NCBI GenBank assembly: GCA_021413865.1
Contig: JAIOPN010000017.1
Coordinates: 186,001 to 250,000 of the forward strand
Source of the DNA: Planctomycetota bacterium
Lineage (GTDB): Bacteria; Planctomycetota; Phycisphaerae; Phycisphaerales; Phycisphaeraceae
Direction: 5' to 3'
Length of the DNA stretch: 64,000 bases
This document shows, piece after piece, positions 53,240 through 62,745 of the stretch. Within the stretch, counting starts at the first letter, position 1. Each line of letters starts with the position of its first letter. Below the pieces are notes generated by a model, which ran no database searches, was not told where the DNA came from, and saw only the letters and a list, made by a program, of their open reading frames with translations. A program made the translations under genes and the position numbers.

Positions 53240-55246
53240 TCAGGCTTCGAGGTTCAGCCACTTCACCTCGCGGGCCGACAGGTCGACCTCCAGAGCCCTG
53301 AACGAGCTGCGCGTCTCCGCCAGCGTGCGCGGACCGATGAGCGGGAAGGTCGGGAACGGCTGCGCCAGCACATACGCCAGCGCGATGTTGATCGGCTCGA
53401 CGCCGCGCTTCTTCGCCAGCTCCACCGCCCGCTCGCGGCGCTGGAAGTTGTCCTCGCTGAACCAGCAGCGTGACAGCTCCTTGTCCGCCGTGTATCCGGG
53501 GTGGACGTGCGGCAGGAAGAACCCGCGCGCCTGGCTGGACCAGGGCATGAGCGCGAGCTGCGACTTCTTGAGCCACTTGCGGTACTCGGGGTCGGAGGCC
53601 GCGATGCACCCACCCCACACGGCATCCACCATGCGGGCGAGGCTGAAGTTGTTGCTGATCGCCGTGAAGCCGGTCAATCCCTTGCGCTTGGCGTAGGCGT
53701 TGGCCTTCTTCACGCGCTCCAGCGACCAGTTCGAGCCGCCGAACGCACGGATCGAGCCTTTGGCCTTCAGCTCATTGAGCACGTCGATGAACTCGCCGAC
53801 GGGGATCTCCGGGTTGTCGCGGTGCATCATGTACACATCGACGTAATCCGTCTGCAGCCGCTCCAGGCTCTCGGCGTGCTGCGAGCGAATCGCGTCGGGG
53901 TTGCAGTGCGGGGTGTGGGCGCCCTTGCTCAGAACGACGACCTTCTCGCGCAGGCCGCGCGACTTGATCCACGAGCCCAGGTGGCGTTCCAGGACGCCCC
54001 CGCCGTAGATGTAGCCGGTGTCGAACGAGTTGCCGCCGCGCTCGAAGTAGTCGTCGAACATGACATAGGCGTGCGGGTAGAACATCTGGTTGTCCACGCC
54101 CAGGACCAGCCGCGCGACAGGCTTATTCACACCGACGATCTCGCCGTATTTCATCTTGTTGTCGGCGGCGACGGCGAGCGGGCGGTTGGCGACGGTGACG
54201 CTCTTGGCGCCGGGTTTCTCCTCATTGAATACCACGCCGACACCCGCGCGCCAGCGGTCGAGGGTGCGCAGGTTGGCCAGCGTGTCGTCCCAGGTCATCG
54301 CGGGGAACGGCGGCTGTTTCTTCCCCTCGGCCACCGCCCGGGCGACCACGTCCGCCTCGATGGTGAAGGCGGTGACCTCGGTGCGGATGACGATGTCTTC
54401 CTGCGGCTTGCCGTGGCGATTCACGAAGATGTGAAACTCGCCGCCGTTCTGCCGGTCGGCGGTCCAGGGGTTGGGGATGAAGATGCTGCCGCCCGTGCCG
54501 AAGATGCGGACCACGTTTTCGAGACCGACGCCGACACCCGTCGAGACCTCGGCGATGATGTCGCCTGGGAAGGTGAGCACCGCCGCGGCGTAGGAATCCA
54601 CGCCCGTCGGGGCGAGCACGCCCGAGGCCTTCACGTCCGTCGGCTCCGCGACAGCCACGCCCGTCGCCGCGGCGGCGACCAGCCGCGACATCGACACCGC
54701 ATAGCAGCCCACGTCCATGATCCCGCCGCCGCCCAACTCATTGGCCCAGATGCGGCTCGTCGGGCTGTAGCCCGCGCCGAAGCCGAAGCTCGCGACGACC
54801 ACGCGCACGTCGCCAATCGCCTTTTCCTTGAGCAGCTCGACCAGCTTGGCCGTCTGCGGGTGGCAGCGGTACATGAACGCCTCCATGCAGAAGACGTTGT
54901 GCCGCACCGCCGCCTCGAACATGGCCATGGTGTCCGCCGCGTTAAGGGACATCGGCTTCTCGCACAGGATGTGCTTGCCCGCCTCGGCGGCCTTGATGGC
55001 CCACTCCGGGTGCATCGGGTGCGGGGTCGAGATATAGACCGCCTGCACCTGCGGGTCGTTCAGCAGCGCCTGGTAGCTGCCGTGCCGGTTGGGGATGTTG
55101 AACTGGCCGGCGAACTTGTCGGAGGCCTCTTTGGTTCGGCTGCCGACGGCGACGACCTTGCCGGTCTTGGAGTTCGCCACCGCACGGGCGAAGGCGGAGG
55201 CGATAGCGCCGGTACCGATGATGCCCCAGTTGAGGACGTTACTCAT
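53240..55246 (-). CDS. Fusion of Gfo/Idh/MocA oxidoreductase and aldo/keto reductase
   Basis: A 668-residue two-domain enzyme. Residues 1-345 are a Gfo/Idh/MocA dehydrogenase: Rossmann GIIGTGAIASAFA (8-20) and the catalytic EKP (96-98). Residues about 370-668 are an aldo/keto reductase with the tetrad Asp409, Tyr414, Lys441 and His475. The two halves are joined by a short linker. The two NAD(P)H-dependent activities may act in sequence on one sugar-like substrate. Such fusions are unusual; normally the families are encoded separately. No frameshift is seen. Confidence 0.9.
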   Translation of the reverse strand: MSNVLNWGIIGTGAIASAFARAVANSKTGKVVAVGSRTKEASDKFAGQFNIPNRHGSYQALLNDPQVQAVYISTPHPMHPEWAIKAAEAGKHILCEKPMSLNAADTMAMFEAAVRHNVFCMEAFMYRCHPQTAKLVELLKEKAIGDVRVVVASFGFGAGYSPTSRIWANELGGGGIMDVGCYAVSMSRLVAAAATGVAVAEPTDVKASGVLAPTGVDSYAAAVLTFPGDIIAEVSTGVGVGLENVVRIFGTGGSIFIPNPWTADRQNGGEFHIFVNRHGKPQEDIVIRTEVTAFTIEADVVARAVAEGKKQPPFPAMTWDDTLANLRTLDRWRAGVGVVFNEEKPGAKSVTVANRPLAVAADNKMKYGEIVGVNKPVARLVLGVDNQMFYPHAYVMFDDYFERGGNSFDTGYIYGGGVLERHLGSWIKSRGLREKVVVLSKGAHTPHCNPDAIRSQHAESLERLQTDYVDVYMMHRDNPEIPVGEFIDVLNELKAKGSIRAFGGSNWSLERVKKANAYAKRKGLTGFTAISNNFSLARMVDAVWGGCIAASDPEYRKWLKKSQLALMPWSSQARGFFLPHVHPGYTADKELSRCWFSEDNFQRRERAVELAKKRGVEPINIALAYVLAQPFPTFPLIGPRTLAETRSSFRALEVDLSAREVKWLNLEA

Positions 55247-55429
55247 GTGATGACCCTGTGTGGTTAAATCGGGTGGGATACGCGGTTCCCCTGTTGGGAG
55301 CCCGGGTGCGAGCCACGAAGGTTATAGCGACCGCCAAAAAGGTGCAATCGCACCCCGATTCCCGATACCATGCCACACACCTGCACGGCCGCGGGTGCGG
55401 CCGTCTCCCCCGGTTCAAAGGTTTACCCC

Positions 55430-56221
55430 ATGCCCAAGATTGCCATACCGCCCTTCCACACCGCCAAACCCAGCGAGGCTCAACTCGTGCAGTGGGAGAC
55501 CGCCCTGCAAAACGAGGGCTACCTCATCATCCCCAACGCCCTGCCGCCCGAAACGTGTCACCACTTCCTTGACCGCATCAAACAGATGCCCGACCACCCT
55601 TTCTACGGGTCGAACTCACTGGTGCGTCTGTTCGAGCACGGCATGGACTTCGTCCACCTCCTGGAAAACGAGCCGATCCTCACGCTGATGGAACGGGTGC
55701 TCGGTAAAAACCTGCACATCATCGCGCTGCAGGGTCACCGCATGTTCAAGGGCAACGAGGTCGCCACTTTCCACGCCGACGAGATTTATCTGCAACGGCC
55801 GGAAAACGTGGGCGACGACGTCGAGTACCCGCCGATCATCAACGTCATCAACTGCCACTACTACCTGATGGACGTGCCGCTGGAGCTCGGCCCCACCGAG
55901 GTGGTGCCGTTCAGCCACCGCGCCTGCCGATCGCCCAGGCCCACCGATGGCAACCCACCGAAATGGAACGGCCGGTCTCACGCGACGCTGACCTGCAAGA
56001 TGGGCGATTGCGTCATGTACTCCAACCAGACCTGGCACCGCGGCGCGCCGAACCAGACCGACCGCACGCGCTACTCCGTGGTGCCCTCGTACAGCCGGCG
56101 CTTCGTCGCCCAGCGATTCTGGCCGTTCCTCAATTACAACCTCTCACGCGAGATCATGGATCAATGCACGCCCCGGCAGCGCGAGCTGCTCGGCGAGCAC
56201 GGCCGGGGGGCGTACGGTTGA
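55430..56221 (+). CDS. Phytanoyl-CoA dioxygenase (PhyH) family protein 3
   Basis: A 263-residue oxygenase with His115 and Asp117 in FHADE, distal His203 in WHRGA and Arg214 near RYSVV, the complete iron and cosubstrate set. It has NCHYYLMDVPLELGPTEVVPFSHR in the middle. Start MPKIAIPP at 55430. The dimethylformamidase-like gene follows 22-82 nt later on the same strand, so the pair is probably cotranscribed. Confidence 0.9.
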   Translation: MPKIAIPPFHTAKPSEAQLVQWETALQNEGYLIIPNALPPETCHHFLDRIKQMPDHPFYGSNSLVRLFEHGMDFVHLLENEPILTLMERVLGKNLHIIALQGHRMFKGNEVATFHADEIYLQRPENVGDDVEYPPIINVINCHYYLMDVPLELGPTEVVPFSHRACRSPRPTDGNPPKWNGRSHATLTCKMGDCVMYSNQTWHRGAPNQTDRTRYSVVPSYSRRFVAQRFWPFLNYNLSREIMDQCTPRQRELLGEHGRGAYG

Positions 56222-56303
56222 AGACCGGCAAGCCGGGATACCGATGATTTCCCGACCGTTCGAGAGTGCAAGCCGCCTCATTTGTTCCTCGGAACGATCA
56301 GTG

Positions 56304-58499
56304 ATGGCCACCCGATCCCAAAAATACACGCATCAACCCGCCGCCAAGCCAATCCCCTGTGCGGACGATCTTTCTTTCCTCCCCCCGCACGAACCGACGC
56401 CCGTAGCGGGCTTTCACGCCTACGCCCGTCAGATGGGCGTCGCGCCGGGCGAGTCGATCGAGTTATGCGTCTCGCACGACGGCCCGGTCGATGTGCGCAT
56501 CGAGCGGTACGGCCCGGAAGACCGCAAGGGCGTAACGCTGGCGACACTATCGGCGGTCGAGTCGGAATTGGAACCGATCCACCGCGGGAGCTACGTCCAC
56601 GTCGCCAGGCCGATCGGCCGCTGGCCCGAATTCAGCGTCGAGGTCTGGTTCCGCACCCTGGCCGACGCGCCGCTGGCGGGCTTGGTCTCGCAGAATACGT
56701 TCACCCTCTCGCTCCGCCAGGGGAACGTCCCCTGCTTCGGCGTGCGCACAGACAAGTGCTGGCACGAGTTCTCAGGCTCAAGCTTGTCACTCAAGGAGTG
56801 GCACCACCTCGTCGCCACGTGTGACGGGAAGCTGATCCACCTCCACATCGACGGCAAACCCGTGCGTGAGCCGATGCCGCTGTTCGGGGCGGTTGACTGG
56901 AAATCGCCGGCGAAAGAGCCGTTACGGCTGGCGGCCCTCGGCGACGCACTGGGACAGGCGTCGGCATTCTTCACCGGCGATCTGTGCGGTCCGGCGGTTT
57001 ATCCTTACGTACTCAAGCCCGCGCTGATCGCCTCGCGTTGGAAAAAACGTGAGACCGATCCCGCGCCGCGCGCCGTCGCTCACTGGAAATTCGACGCCAT
57101 CGGCGGGAAGCCCTACCGCGACGCCACCGGCACGCGGCACGGCAAACCGGTGAACTACCCCATCCGCATGGTACCGGGCCCGCAACGCATCGACGACGAT
57201 GACTGGTGCACCTACAACCCGCTGAAAGACCACCGGTACGGCCACGCCGCCCGGTTCATGGCCGACGCCCTGGTCGATTGCCGCTGGCCCATCGCCGCGC
57301 GGTGGCGCGTGCCGGCATCCGCTCGCTCTGGGCAATACGTCGCGCGTGTCACCAACGCCGCCGGTGAGATACGCCATGTCCATTTCATCGTTCGGCCCAA
57401 AAAGCCGACCGCACGGCTCGCCTGCCTCTCCACGACCAACACGCGCGTCGCATACAACTTCGACCCCTTCGCCAATGACAAGCTCGACTACGGCGCCTAC
57501 CGCGTGCACCCGTCGTATCCGGTGCTCGGGCAAATCCTTGGCGTACGTCGGCCCTCCACCGGCGAGCCGTGGCAGCGCACCACCGTTTTTTTCGAGACGC
57601 CCTTCTACGCCTGGCTGGAGCGTGAGGGCATCGCTTACGACCTCTATACCGAGTGGGACCTGGAGGCCGACCCGTCGCTGCTGGATGATTACGACGTGGT
57701 CGCGTGGGCCGGGCACAGCGAATACTGGAGCGTCAAGCAGTACGAGGCGCTGCGCGCGTTTGTCGCCCGCGGCGGCCACATCGCCTGCTTCTCGGGCAAC
57801 ACCGCGTTCTGGCGCGTCAGCGTCGATCTCAAGAACTCCGCCATCGAGGTACGCAAGCACGACCGGCGGCCCTGCCCCGGGACCACCTGCGACCCGATGG
57901 TCCACCGCGCCCACTGGCACCAGATGGACCACCTGCCCGGCACCTACATGCACACCTCCGGCTGGCCGCAGACAAGCCTGATCGGCTCGGTCACCACCGG
58001 CTTCACCAACCCGCCGCTGCAAGGGCCCCGCGCGTCGTACGAGGTCACCGCCGCCGACCACCCGCTCTTCCACTCGCCCCGCCCGATCGACACCGCCGGG
58101 CCTTTCGCGCTCAACGGCGCAGGATACGAGACCGACGTCTCCGCCCGCTCGATGCTCAAGCTCTACGGTGAGTCGAAAATAAAACCCTACCCGGCGCGCG
58201 ACCGTTCCCGCGTGCCCCGTTTGGCGGACCCGTTCGACAAGGGACTCACCGTCCTAGCCCGCGCGAAGATTCCCAACTCCAACGTGCTCGACTACGACGT
58301 GAATTTCAGCCCCAGCGGCGAGCTCTGGGGCGAGATGACGATCATCGAACGCCCCGACCTCAAGGGCCACGGCCTGGTCTTCACCTCGGGCAGCGTGCTG
58401 TCGAGCGAAGCATTGCTTACCGACGCGAACTTCTCAGATTTCGCGAAGAACGTCCTGAACCGCATGGGGCTGGACGTGCCGCTCAGTAACGGGCAATAA
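56304..58499 (+). CDS. N,N-dimethylformamidase large-subunit-like protein
   Basis: A 731-residue protein (751 if the ATG at 56244 is used; neither start is clearly better). The N-terminal part (about 75-250) looks like a ConA/LamG-type beta-sandwich (EFSVEVWFRTL, HLVATCDGKLIHLHIDG). The C-terminal half matches the dimethylformamidase large-subunit family: LACLSTTNTRVAYN, YDLYTEWDLE, and GHSEYWS near residue 470. The family uses a metal site with Tyr/Glu/His; the GHSEYW motif is compatible. It may cleave formamide-type bonds in a natural substrate. Which substrate is not shown. Paired with PhyH 3. Confidence 0.82.
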   Translation: MATRSQKYTHQPAAKPIPCADDLSFLPPHEPTPVAGFHAYARQMGVAPGESIELCVSHDGPVDVRIERYGPEDRKGVTLATLSAVESELEPIHRGSYVHVARPIGRWPEFSVEVWFRTLADAPLAGLVSQNTFTLSLRQGNVPCFGVRTDKCWHEFSGSSLSLKEWHHLVATCDGKLIHLHIDGKPVREPMPLFGAVDWKSPAKEPLRLAALGDALGQASAFFTGDLCGPAVYPYVLKPALIASRWKKRETDPAPRAVAHWKFDAIGGKPYRDATGTRHGKPVNYPIRMVPGPQRIDDDDWCTYNPLKDHRYGHAARFMADALVDCRWPIAARWRVPASARSGQYVARVTNAAGEIRHVHFIVRPKKPTARLACLSTTNTRVAYNFDPFANDKLDYGAYRVHPSYPVLGQILGVRRPSTGEPWQRTTVFFETPFYAWLEREGIAYDLYTEWDLEADPSLLDDYDVVAWAGHSEYWSVKQYEALRAFVARGGHIACFSGNTAFWRVSVDLKNSAIEVRKHDRRPCPGTTCDPMVHRAHWHQMDHLPGTYMHTSGWPQTSLIGSVTTGFTNPPLQGPRASYEVTAADHPLFHSPRPIDTAGPFALNGAGYETDVSARSMLKLYGESKIKPYPARDRSRVPRLADPFDKGLTVLARAKIPNSNVLDYDVNFSPSGELWGEMTIIERPDLKGHGLVFTSGSVLSSEALLTDANFSDFAKNVLNRMGLDVPLSNGQ

Positions 58500-58500
58500 C

Positions 58501-59592
58501 TCAGACGTTGAAGAGGAAGTGCGCGATGTCGCTGTCGTGCATCACGTAGCTCTTGCCCTCGACGCGCATCTTGCCCGCGGCCTTGATCCCGGCCTCGGTC
58601 TTGTATTGCTCAAGGTCGGCCACGCCGTATATCTCCGCCCGAATGAAGCCCTTTTCAAAATCGCTGTGGATCACGCCCGCCGCCTGCGGGGCCGTCGCCC
58701 CGATGGGGATTGTCCACGCCCGGATTTCCTTGGGCCCTGCCGTGAAATAGCTCTGCAAACCCAGCAGCTTGTAAGCCGCACGGGTCAGGCTCGCCAGCGC
58801 GGGCTCTTCAAGCCCCAGGCTGCCGAGCATCTCGGCGCGGTCGTTGCCGTCCAGTTCCGCCAGTTCGCTCTCCAGTTTGGCGCACACGGGCACCACCGCG
58901 CCGCCTTCGGCCGCGGCGCGCCCTCGCACCTTCATCGCCAACGGGCCCTTGCCGTGCAGGTCGGACTCGTCCACGTTCACCACGTAGAGCACGGGCTTGG
59001 CGGTGAGCATGGAGAGGCCCTTGAACAGCTTCGCCGCGTCGGGGTTCTCGAACTTCAGCCCACGCACCGGCTTGCCCTCGGCCAGCAGCTTCTGGCAGGC
59101 GGTCATCACCTCGACGCGCAGCTTGCCTTCCTTGTCCCCCACGCGGGCGGCGCGCTGCGCCTTGTCCATCGAGCCCTCGATCGACTCCAGGTCGGCGAGC
59201 ATCAGCTCGGTGTCGATCGTCTCGATGTCGCGGATCGGATCGACGCTCCCCTCGACGTGGGTGATGTCCGAATTCTCGAAGCAGCGCACGATGTGGATCA
59301 CCGCATCCACGCTGCGGATGTGGGAGAGAAATTTGTTGCCCAGCCCCTCGCCCTTGCTCGCGCCGCGCACGATGCCGGCGATGTCGATGATGCGGAGCAT
59401 CGCCGGGACGATCTTCTCGGATTCGATGTGCTTGCGGATGGCCTCGAGGCGGTGGTCGGGCACGGCCACGACGCCAACGTTGGGCTCGATGGTGGCGAAG
59501 GGATAGTTCGCCGCCAGCGCCCCCGCGGAGGTGAGGGCATTGAAGAGCGTGCTCTTGCCGACGTTCGGGAGGCCGACGATACCTGCTTCCAT
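58501..59592 (-). CDS. ychF: Redox-regulated ATPase YchF
   Basis: An Obg-family P-loop protein of 363 residues that prefers ATP. It has GLPNVGKS (7-14), [17 protein letters not shown], and the altered base-recognition motif NVDESD that goes with ATP use. The C-terminal TGS domain ends [19 protein letters not shown]. It converges with the dimethylformamidase-like gene, their stops one base apart. Confidence 0.96.
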   Translation of the reverse strand: MEAGIVGLPNVGKSTLFNALTSAGALAANYPFATIEPNVGVVAVPDHRLEAIRKHIESEKIVPAMLRIIDIAGIVRGASKGEGLGNKFLSHIRSVDAVIHIVRCFENSDITHVEGSVDPIRDIETIDTELMLADLESIEGSMDKAQRAARVGDKEGKLRVEVMTACQKLLAEGKPVRGLKFENPDAAKLFKGLSMLTAKPVLYVVNVDESDLHGKGPLAMKVRGRAAAEGGAVVPVCAKLESELAELDGNDRAEMLGSLGLEEPALASLTRAAYKLLGLQSYFTAGPKEIRAWTIPIGATAPQAAGVIHSDFEKGFIRAEIYGVADLEQYKTEAGIKAAGKMRVEGKSYVMHDSDIAHFLFNV

Positions 59593-59681
59593 GGTGCTGC
59601 GCGGCTCGGGGTGGGTGGTTTGGGGCGGGCATGATAGCCCCTCGCGCCCCGCCGGGCGAACCGCTGCTCACGCCGCCAAAA

Positions 59682-60650
59682 TCAAGCGACCCACACGCCG
59701 CCGACGCGCTCGATCAGGATGCGGTCCAGCCCCGCCTGCCCGTGGCGTCGGCTGAACTCGGCCCGCAGCCGTTCCATCGGCTCGTGCAACGGCTCGTCGG
59801 AGAGCACGAACGTGCTGTGGTGCATCGGCAGCAACCTCTTGGCGCGGGCGTGGTCGGCCATCGCCACGACCTGCTCGGGGTTGGCGTGCGACTCGATCCA
59901 CGGGTTGTACGCCCCGATCCCCATCACCGCGAGGTCAACCGCGGCCTGATCACGGAAACCCTCGTGGAACGCGGTGTCGCCTGCATAAAGCACGCGGTGC
60001 CGCGGGGCGTCGCACCCTTCAAGCACGAAGCCCGCGTAGCCCCGGTGGCGGTCCTGGATCGTACGTGCGCCCCAGTGCTTCACGGGGATGGCGGTGAAAT
60101 TCAGCGACTCCACCGCAGACGTCTCGCCCCACCGGAGTTCCGTGACCGACGCAAACCCCATCCCGTGGATCAGGTCGCTGTTGTGCTCCGACGTGATGAC
60201 GCGGGCGCCGGGGAAACGCCTACCGAGGCGGCGCAGCGACGGGCGGTCCATGTGATCGAAGTGGGCGTGCGAGATGAGCACGACGTCGATAGACGGCAAC
60301 TCATTGATGCGCAGCGCCGGCGCGAGCAGCCGGCGCGGCCCGGCCGTCACCACACCCAGGCCCAACCCCACACGGTTGGAGAAGACCGGGTCGGTCAGCA
60401 CTGTCAATCCCGCAACGCGGAGCAACACCGTCGCGTGACCCAGCCACGCCGCCGCCAGTGCGTGGTGCTCCCAGCGTGAAAGGTCCGGCTTCTGCGGCGC
60501 GGGGGCGACGCGCGGGACGCAGTCGATAACCCGCCACCGGCCGGCGGAGGGCGAGCGGTCGATGCGGCGCGTCAGGCCCATCACGGCCGGGTGGCGCGAC
60601 ATCGTCTCCAGCTTCCCGATAAAGAACTTGGCGGATCGGCTGTAGCTCAT
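59682..60650 (-). CDS. Metallo-beta-lactamase fold hydrolase (NAPE-PLD-like)
   Basis: A 322-residue protein with HAHFDH (His128, His130, Asp132, His133) as metal-binding motif and GDTAFHEGF and LPMHHSTF supplying later ligands. The N-terminal SRWEHHALAAAWLGHATVLLR region matches the NAPE-PLD/UlaG-like branch. The ATG at 60650 is preferred; longer starts are unsupported. Substrate unknown. Confidence 0.88.
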   Translation of the reverse strand: MSYSRSAKFFIGKLETMSRHPAVMGLTRRIDRSPSAGRWRVIDCVPRVAPAPQKPDLSRWEHHALAAAWLGHATVLLRVAGLTVLTDPVFSNRVGLGLGVVTAGPRRLLAPALRINELPSIDVVLISHAHFDHMDRPSLRRLGRRFPGARVITSEHNSDLIHGMGFASVTELRWGETSAVESLNFTAIPVKHWGARTIQDRHRGYAGFVLEGCDAPRHRVLYAGDTAFHEGFRDQAAVDLAVMGIGAYNPWIESHANPEQVVAMADHARAKRLLPMHHSTFVLSDEPLHEPMERLRAEFSRRHGQAGLDRILIERVGGVWVA

Positions 60651-60794
60651 CGTGTGTTGCGATTGTAGGAGCCTTCGCGGGCCGAGGGACACCGCCCCTT
60701 GCCGCCCGGCATGGATTCGATGAAACTACCCGTCCGTCCCGAGGGAACCACCGCACGGGACCGCATCTGTAAACCGCACCCGGAGGCATCATCC

Positions 60795-61823
60795 ATGGCA
60801 CGTCCCGTCACGCTCTTCACCGGCCAGTGGGCCGACCTGCCGTTCGAGACGATCTGTCAGAAGGCCAAGAGCTTCGGCTACGACGGCATCGAGCTGGCGT
60901 GCTGGGGCGACCACTTCGAGGTGGACAAAGCGATCAAGGACAAGAACTACTGCAAGGGCCGCTGGGAGATCCTCAGCGACTTCGGCCTCACCGCCTTCGC
61001 GGTCTCCTCCCACCTGGTCGGCCAGGCGATCTGCGACAACATCGATGAGCGTCACAAGCTGATCCTCCCGCCCGACGTTTACGGCGACGGCGACCCCGAG
61101 GGCGTCCGCAAGCGCGCCGCCAAGAAGATGATCGAGACCGGCAAGGCCGCGCGGCTCTTTATCGACGCCAAGCCCGGCGCGAAGAAGAACACCACGGCCG
61201 TGGTCAACGGCTTCACCGGCTCCTCCGTGTGGCACTCCATCTACGCCTTCCCCCCGACATCGCAGGAGTACTGGCAGAAGGGCTTCGACGACTTCGCCAA
61301 GCGCTTTGCGCCGATCCTCAAGGCGTTTGACGACGCAAACGTGAACTTCGCCCTGGAGGTCCACCCGACCGAGATCGCCTTCGACATCGCCAGCGCCCAG
61401 CGCGCGGTTGAGGCGGTCAAGGGCCACAAACGGTTCGGCTTCAACTACGACCCGTCGCACCTGGGCTACCAAGGGGTGGATTACGTGAAGTTCATCCGCA
61501 CCTTCGCCGACCGGATTTACCACGTGCACATGAAGGACGCCTGGTGGGGCCACGGCGACGGCACGGTGGGCGTCTTCGGCGGCCACGCCAGCTTCGCCGA
61601 CCCGCGCCGCTTCTGGGACTTCCGCTCGCTGGGCCACGGCGACATCAACTTCGAGGAGATCATCGTCGCCTTGAACGACGTGCGCTACCAGGGCCCGCTC
61701 TCGGTTGAGTGGGAGGATTCACGCATGGACCGCGAGCACGGCGCCACCGAGGCGGCCGCGTTCGTGAAGAAGATCGACTTCAAGCCCAGCGCGATCGCGT
61801 TCGATGCGCAGTTTGATCGGTAG
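60795..61823 (+). CDS. Xylose isomerase-like TIM-barrel sugar epimerase/isomerase
   Basis: A 342-residue AP endonuclease 2/xylose-isomerase fold protein. Metal and sugar ligands are visible in [30 protein letters not shown] and VEWEDSRMD. It starts [18 protein letters not shown] with GAGG eight bases before the ATG. Such proteins isomerise or epimerise sugars or inositols, often with Gfo/Idh/MocA dehydrogenases, and such a dehydrogenase domain occurs at 53240. An NfeD-like gene follows 30 nt later. Confidence 0.88.
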   Translation: MARPVTLFTGQWADLPFETICQKAKSFGYDGIELACWGDHFEVDKAIKDKNYCKGRWEILSDFGLTAFAVSSHLVGQAICDNIDERHKLILPPDVYGDGDPEGVRKRAAKKMIETGKAARLFIDAKPGAKKNTTAVVNGFTGSSVWHSIYAFPPTSQEYWQKGFDDFAKRFAPILKAFDDANVNFALEVHPTEIAFDIASAQRAVEAVKGHKRFGFNYDPSHLGYQGVDYVKFIRTFADRIYHVHMKDAWWGHGDGTVGVFGGHASFADPRRFWDFRSLGHGDINFEEIIVALNDVRYQGPLSVEWEDSRMDREHGATEAAAFVKKIDFKPSAIAFDAQFDR

Positions 61824-61853
61824 CATCCCGGCCCCATTGACCACCGGATCGAC

Positions 61854-62351
61854 ATGAACGACACCTACGTCATCTGGGCGGTTATTTTCCTCGCCGCCGC
61901 GCTGGTGCTGTTCATCATCGAGTTGGTCCTGCCCTCGGCGGGGATCATCGCGATCCTCGCCGCGGTCTCGCTCGTGGCCGGGATCGTCATGCTCTTCAAG
62001 CTCGACACCACGATCGGCCTGATCGGGGCGACGGTCACCGTGATCGGGGCGCCCTTCCTCTTCGCCCTGGCGCTCAAGCTCTGGCCTAACACCCCAATCG
62101 CGCGGCTGGTCATGCTCCGGCACGAACAGGCACGCCTCACCGGCGACCAGCGGGAAACCGCCGCCGACGACGGCCCACAGGTCGGGGCCCGCGGCACCGC
62201 CGTCACGGACCTGCGCCCGGTCGGCACCTGCCTGATCGACGGGCAGCGCATCGAGTGTCTCGCCGAGGGGGGCGTCATCCGCGCACAGACGCCGGTGCGT
62301 GTCGTCGCTTGCGACGGCATGCAAATCAAGGTCCGACCCGATGATGAATAG
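61854..62351 (+). CDS. NfeD-like membrane protein
   Basis: A 165-residue protein with three membrane helices in residues 1-90 (WAVIFLAAALVLFIIELVLPSAG, then VSLVAGIVMLF, then TVTVIGAPFLFALAL). A C-terminal OB-fold domain (about 105-162) has GARGTAVTDLRPVGTCLIDGQR. NfeD proteins partner with stomatin/SPFH proteins, but none is seen here. The short form lacks the ClpP-like protease domain. Confidence 0.85.
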   Translation: MNDTYVIWAVIFLAAALVLFIIELVLPSAGIIAILAAVSLVAGIVMLFKLDTTIGLIGATVTVIGAPFLFALALKLWPNTPIARLVMLRHEQARLTGDQRETAADDGPQVGARGTAVTDLRPVGTCLIDGQRIECLAEGGVIRAQTPVRVVACDGMQIKVRPDDE

Positions 62352-62380
62352 TGGACGGCCCGGGAGACGGTGGGCGGGTG

Positions 62381-62680
62381 TTACTGCGCCACCCGTTCCT
62401 GGCCGGCCGGTTCCTTGCTCGCGATCGCCTGCACGCGCTCGCGCGGTGATCCGATGTGGTTGATGCGGATGCCCCAGTTCTCGCCGACCTTCACCACCAC
62501 GCCGCGCCCGACCTTCTTGTTGTTCACGAGCAGGTCCAGGTCGTCTTCCGCAGGCTTGTTCAATTCGAGGATTGCGCCGGGGCCAAGGGCGAGCACGTCG
62601 TCGAGCTGGAGGTGATGCTCACCGACCTGCACGATGACGGGGACGGAGAGCTTCAGGATCGTGTGGATATCGGCTGACAT
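62381..62680 (-). CDS. fliN: Flagellar motor switch protein FliN (SpoA domain)
   Basis: A 99-residue C-ring protein with the SpoA domain: LKLSVPVIVQVGEHHLQLDDVL, LELNKPAEDDLDLLVNN and VVVKVGENWGIRI. The ATG at 62680 is used. It lies away from the fliD-fliS locus and behind two peptidase-like genes on the same strand, so it is an isolated copy. It could equally be a type III secretion-like FliN homologue. Confidence 0.88.
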   Translation of the reverse strand: MSADIHTILKLSVPVIVQVGEHHLQLDDVLALGPGAILELNKPAEDDLDLLVNNKKVGRGVVVKVGENWGIRINHIGSPRERVQAIASKEPAGQERVAQ

Positions 62681-62745
62681 CGGTACAGGTTTATCGGCGG
62701 GACGCACCGTGCTTCTGCACAGACGCGTTTGGCGGATGAACACCG

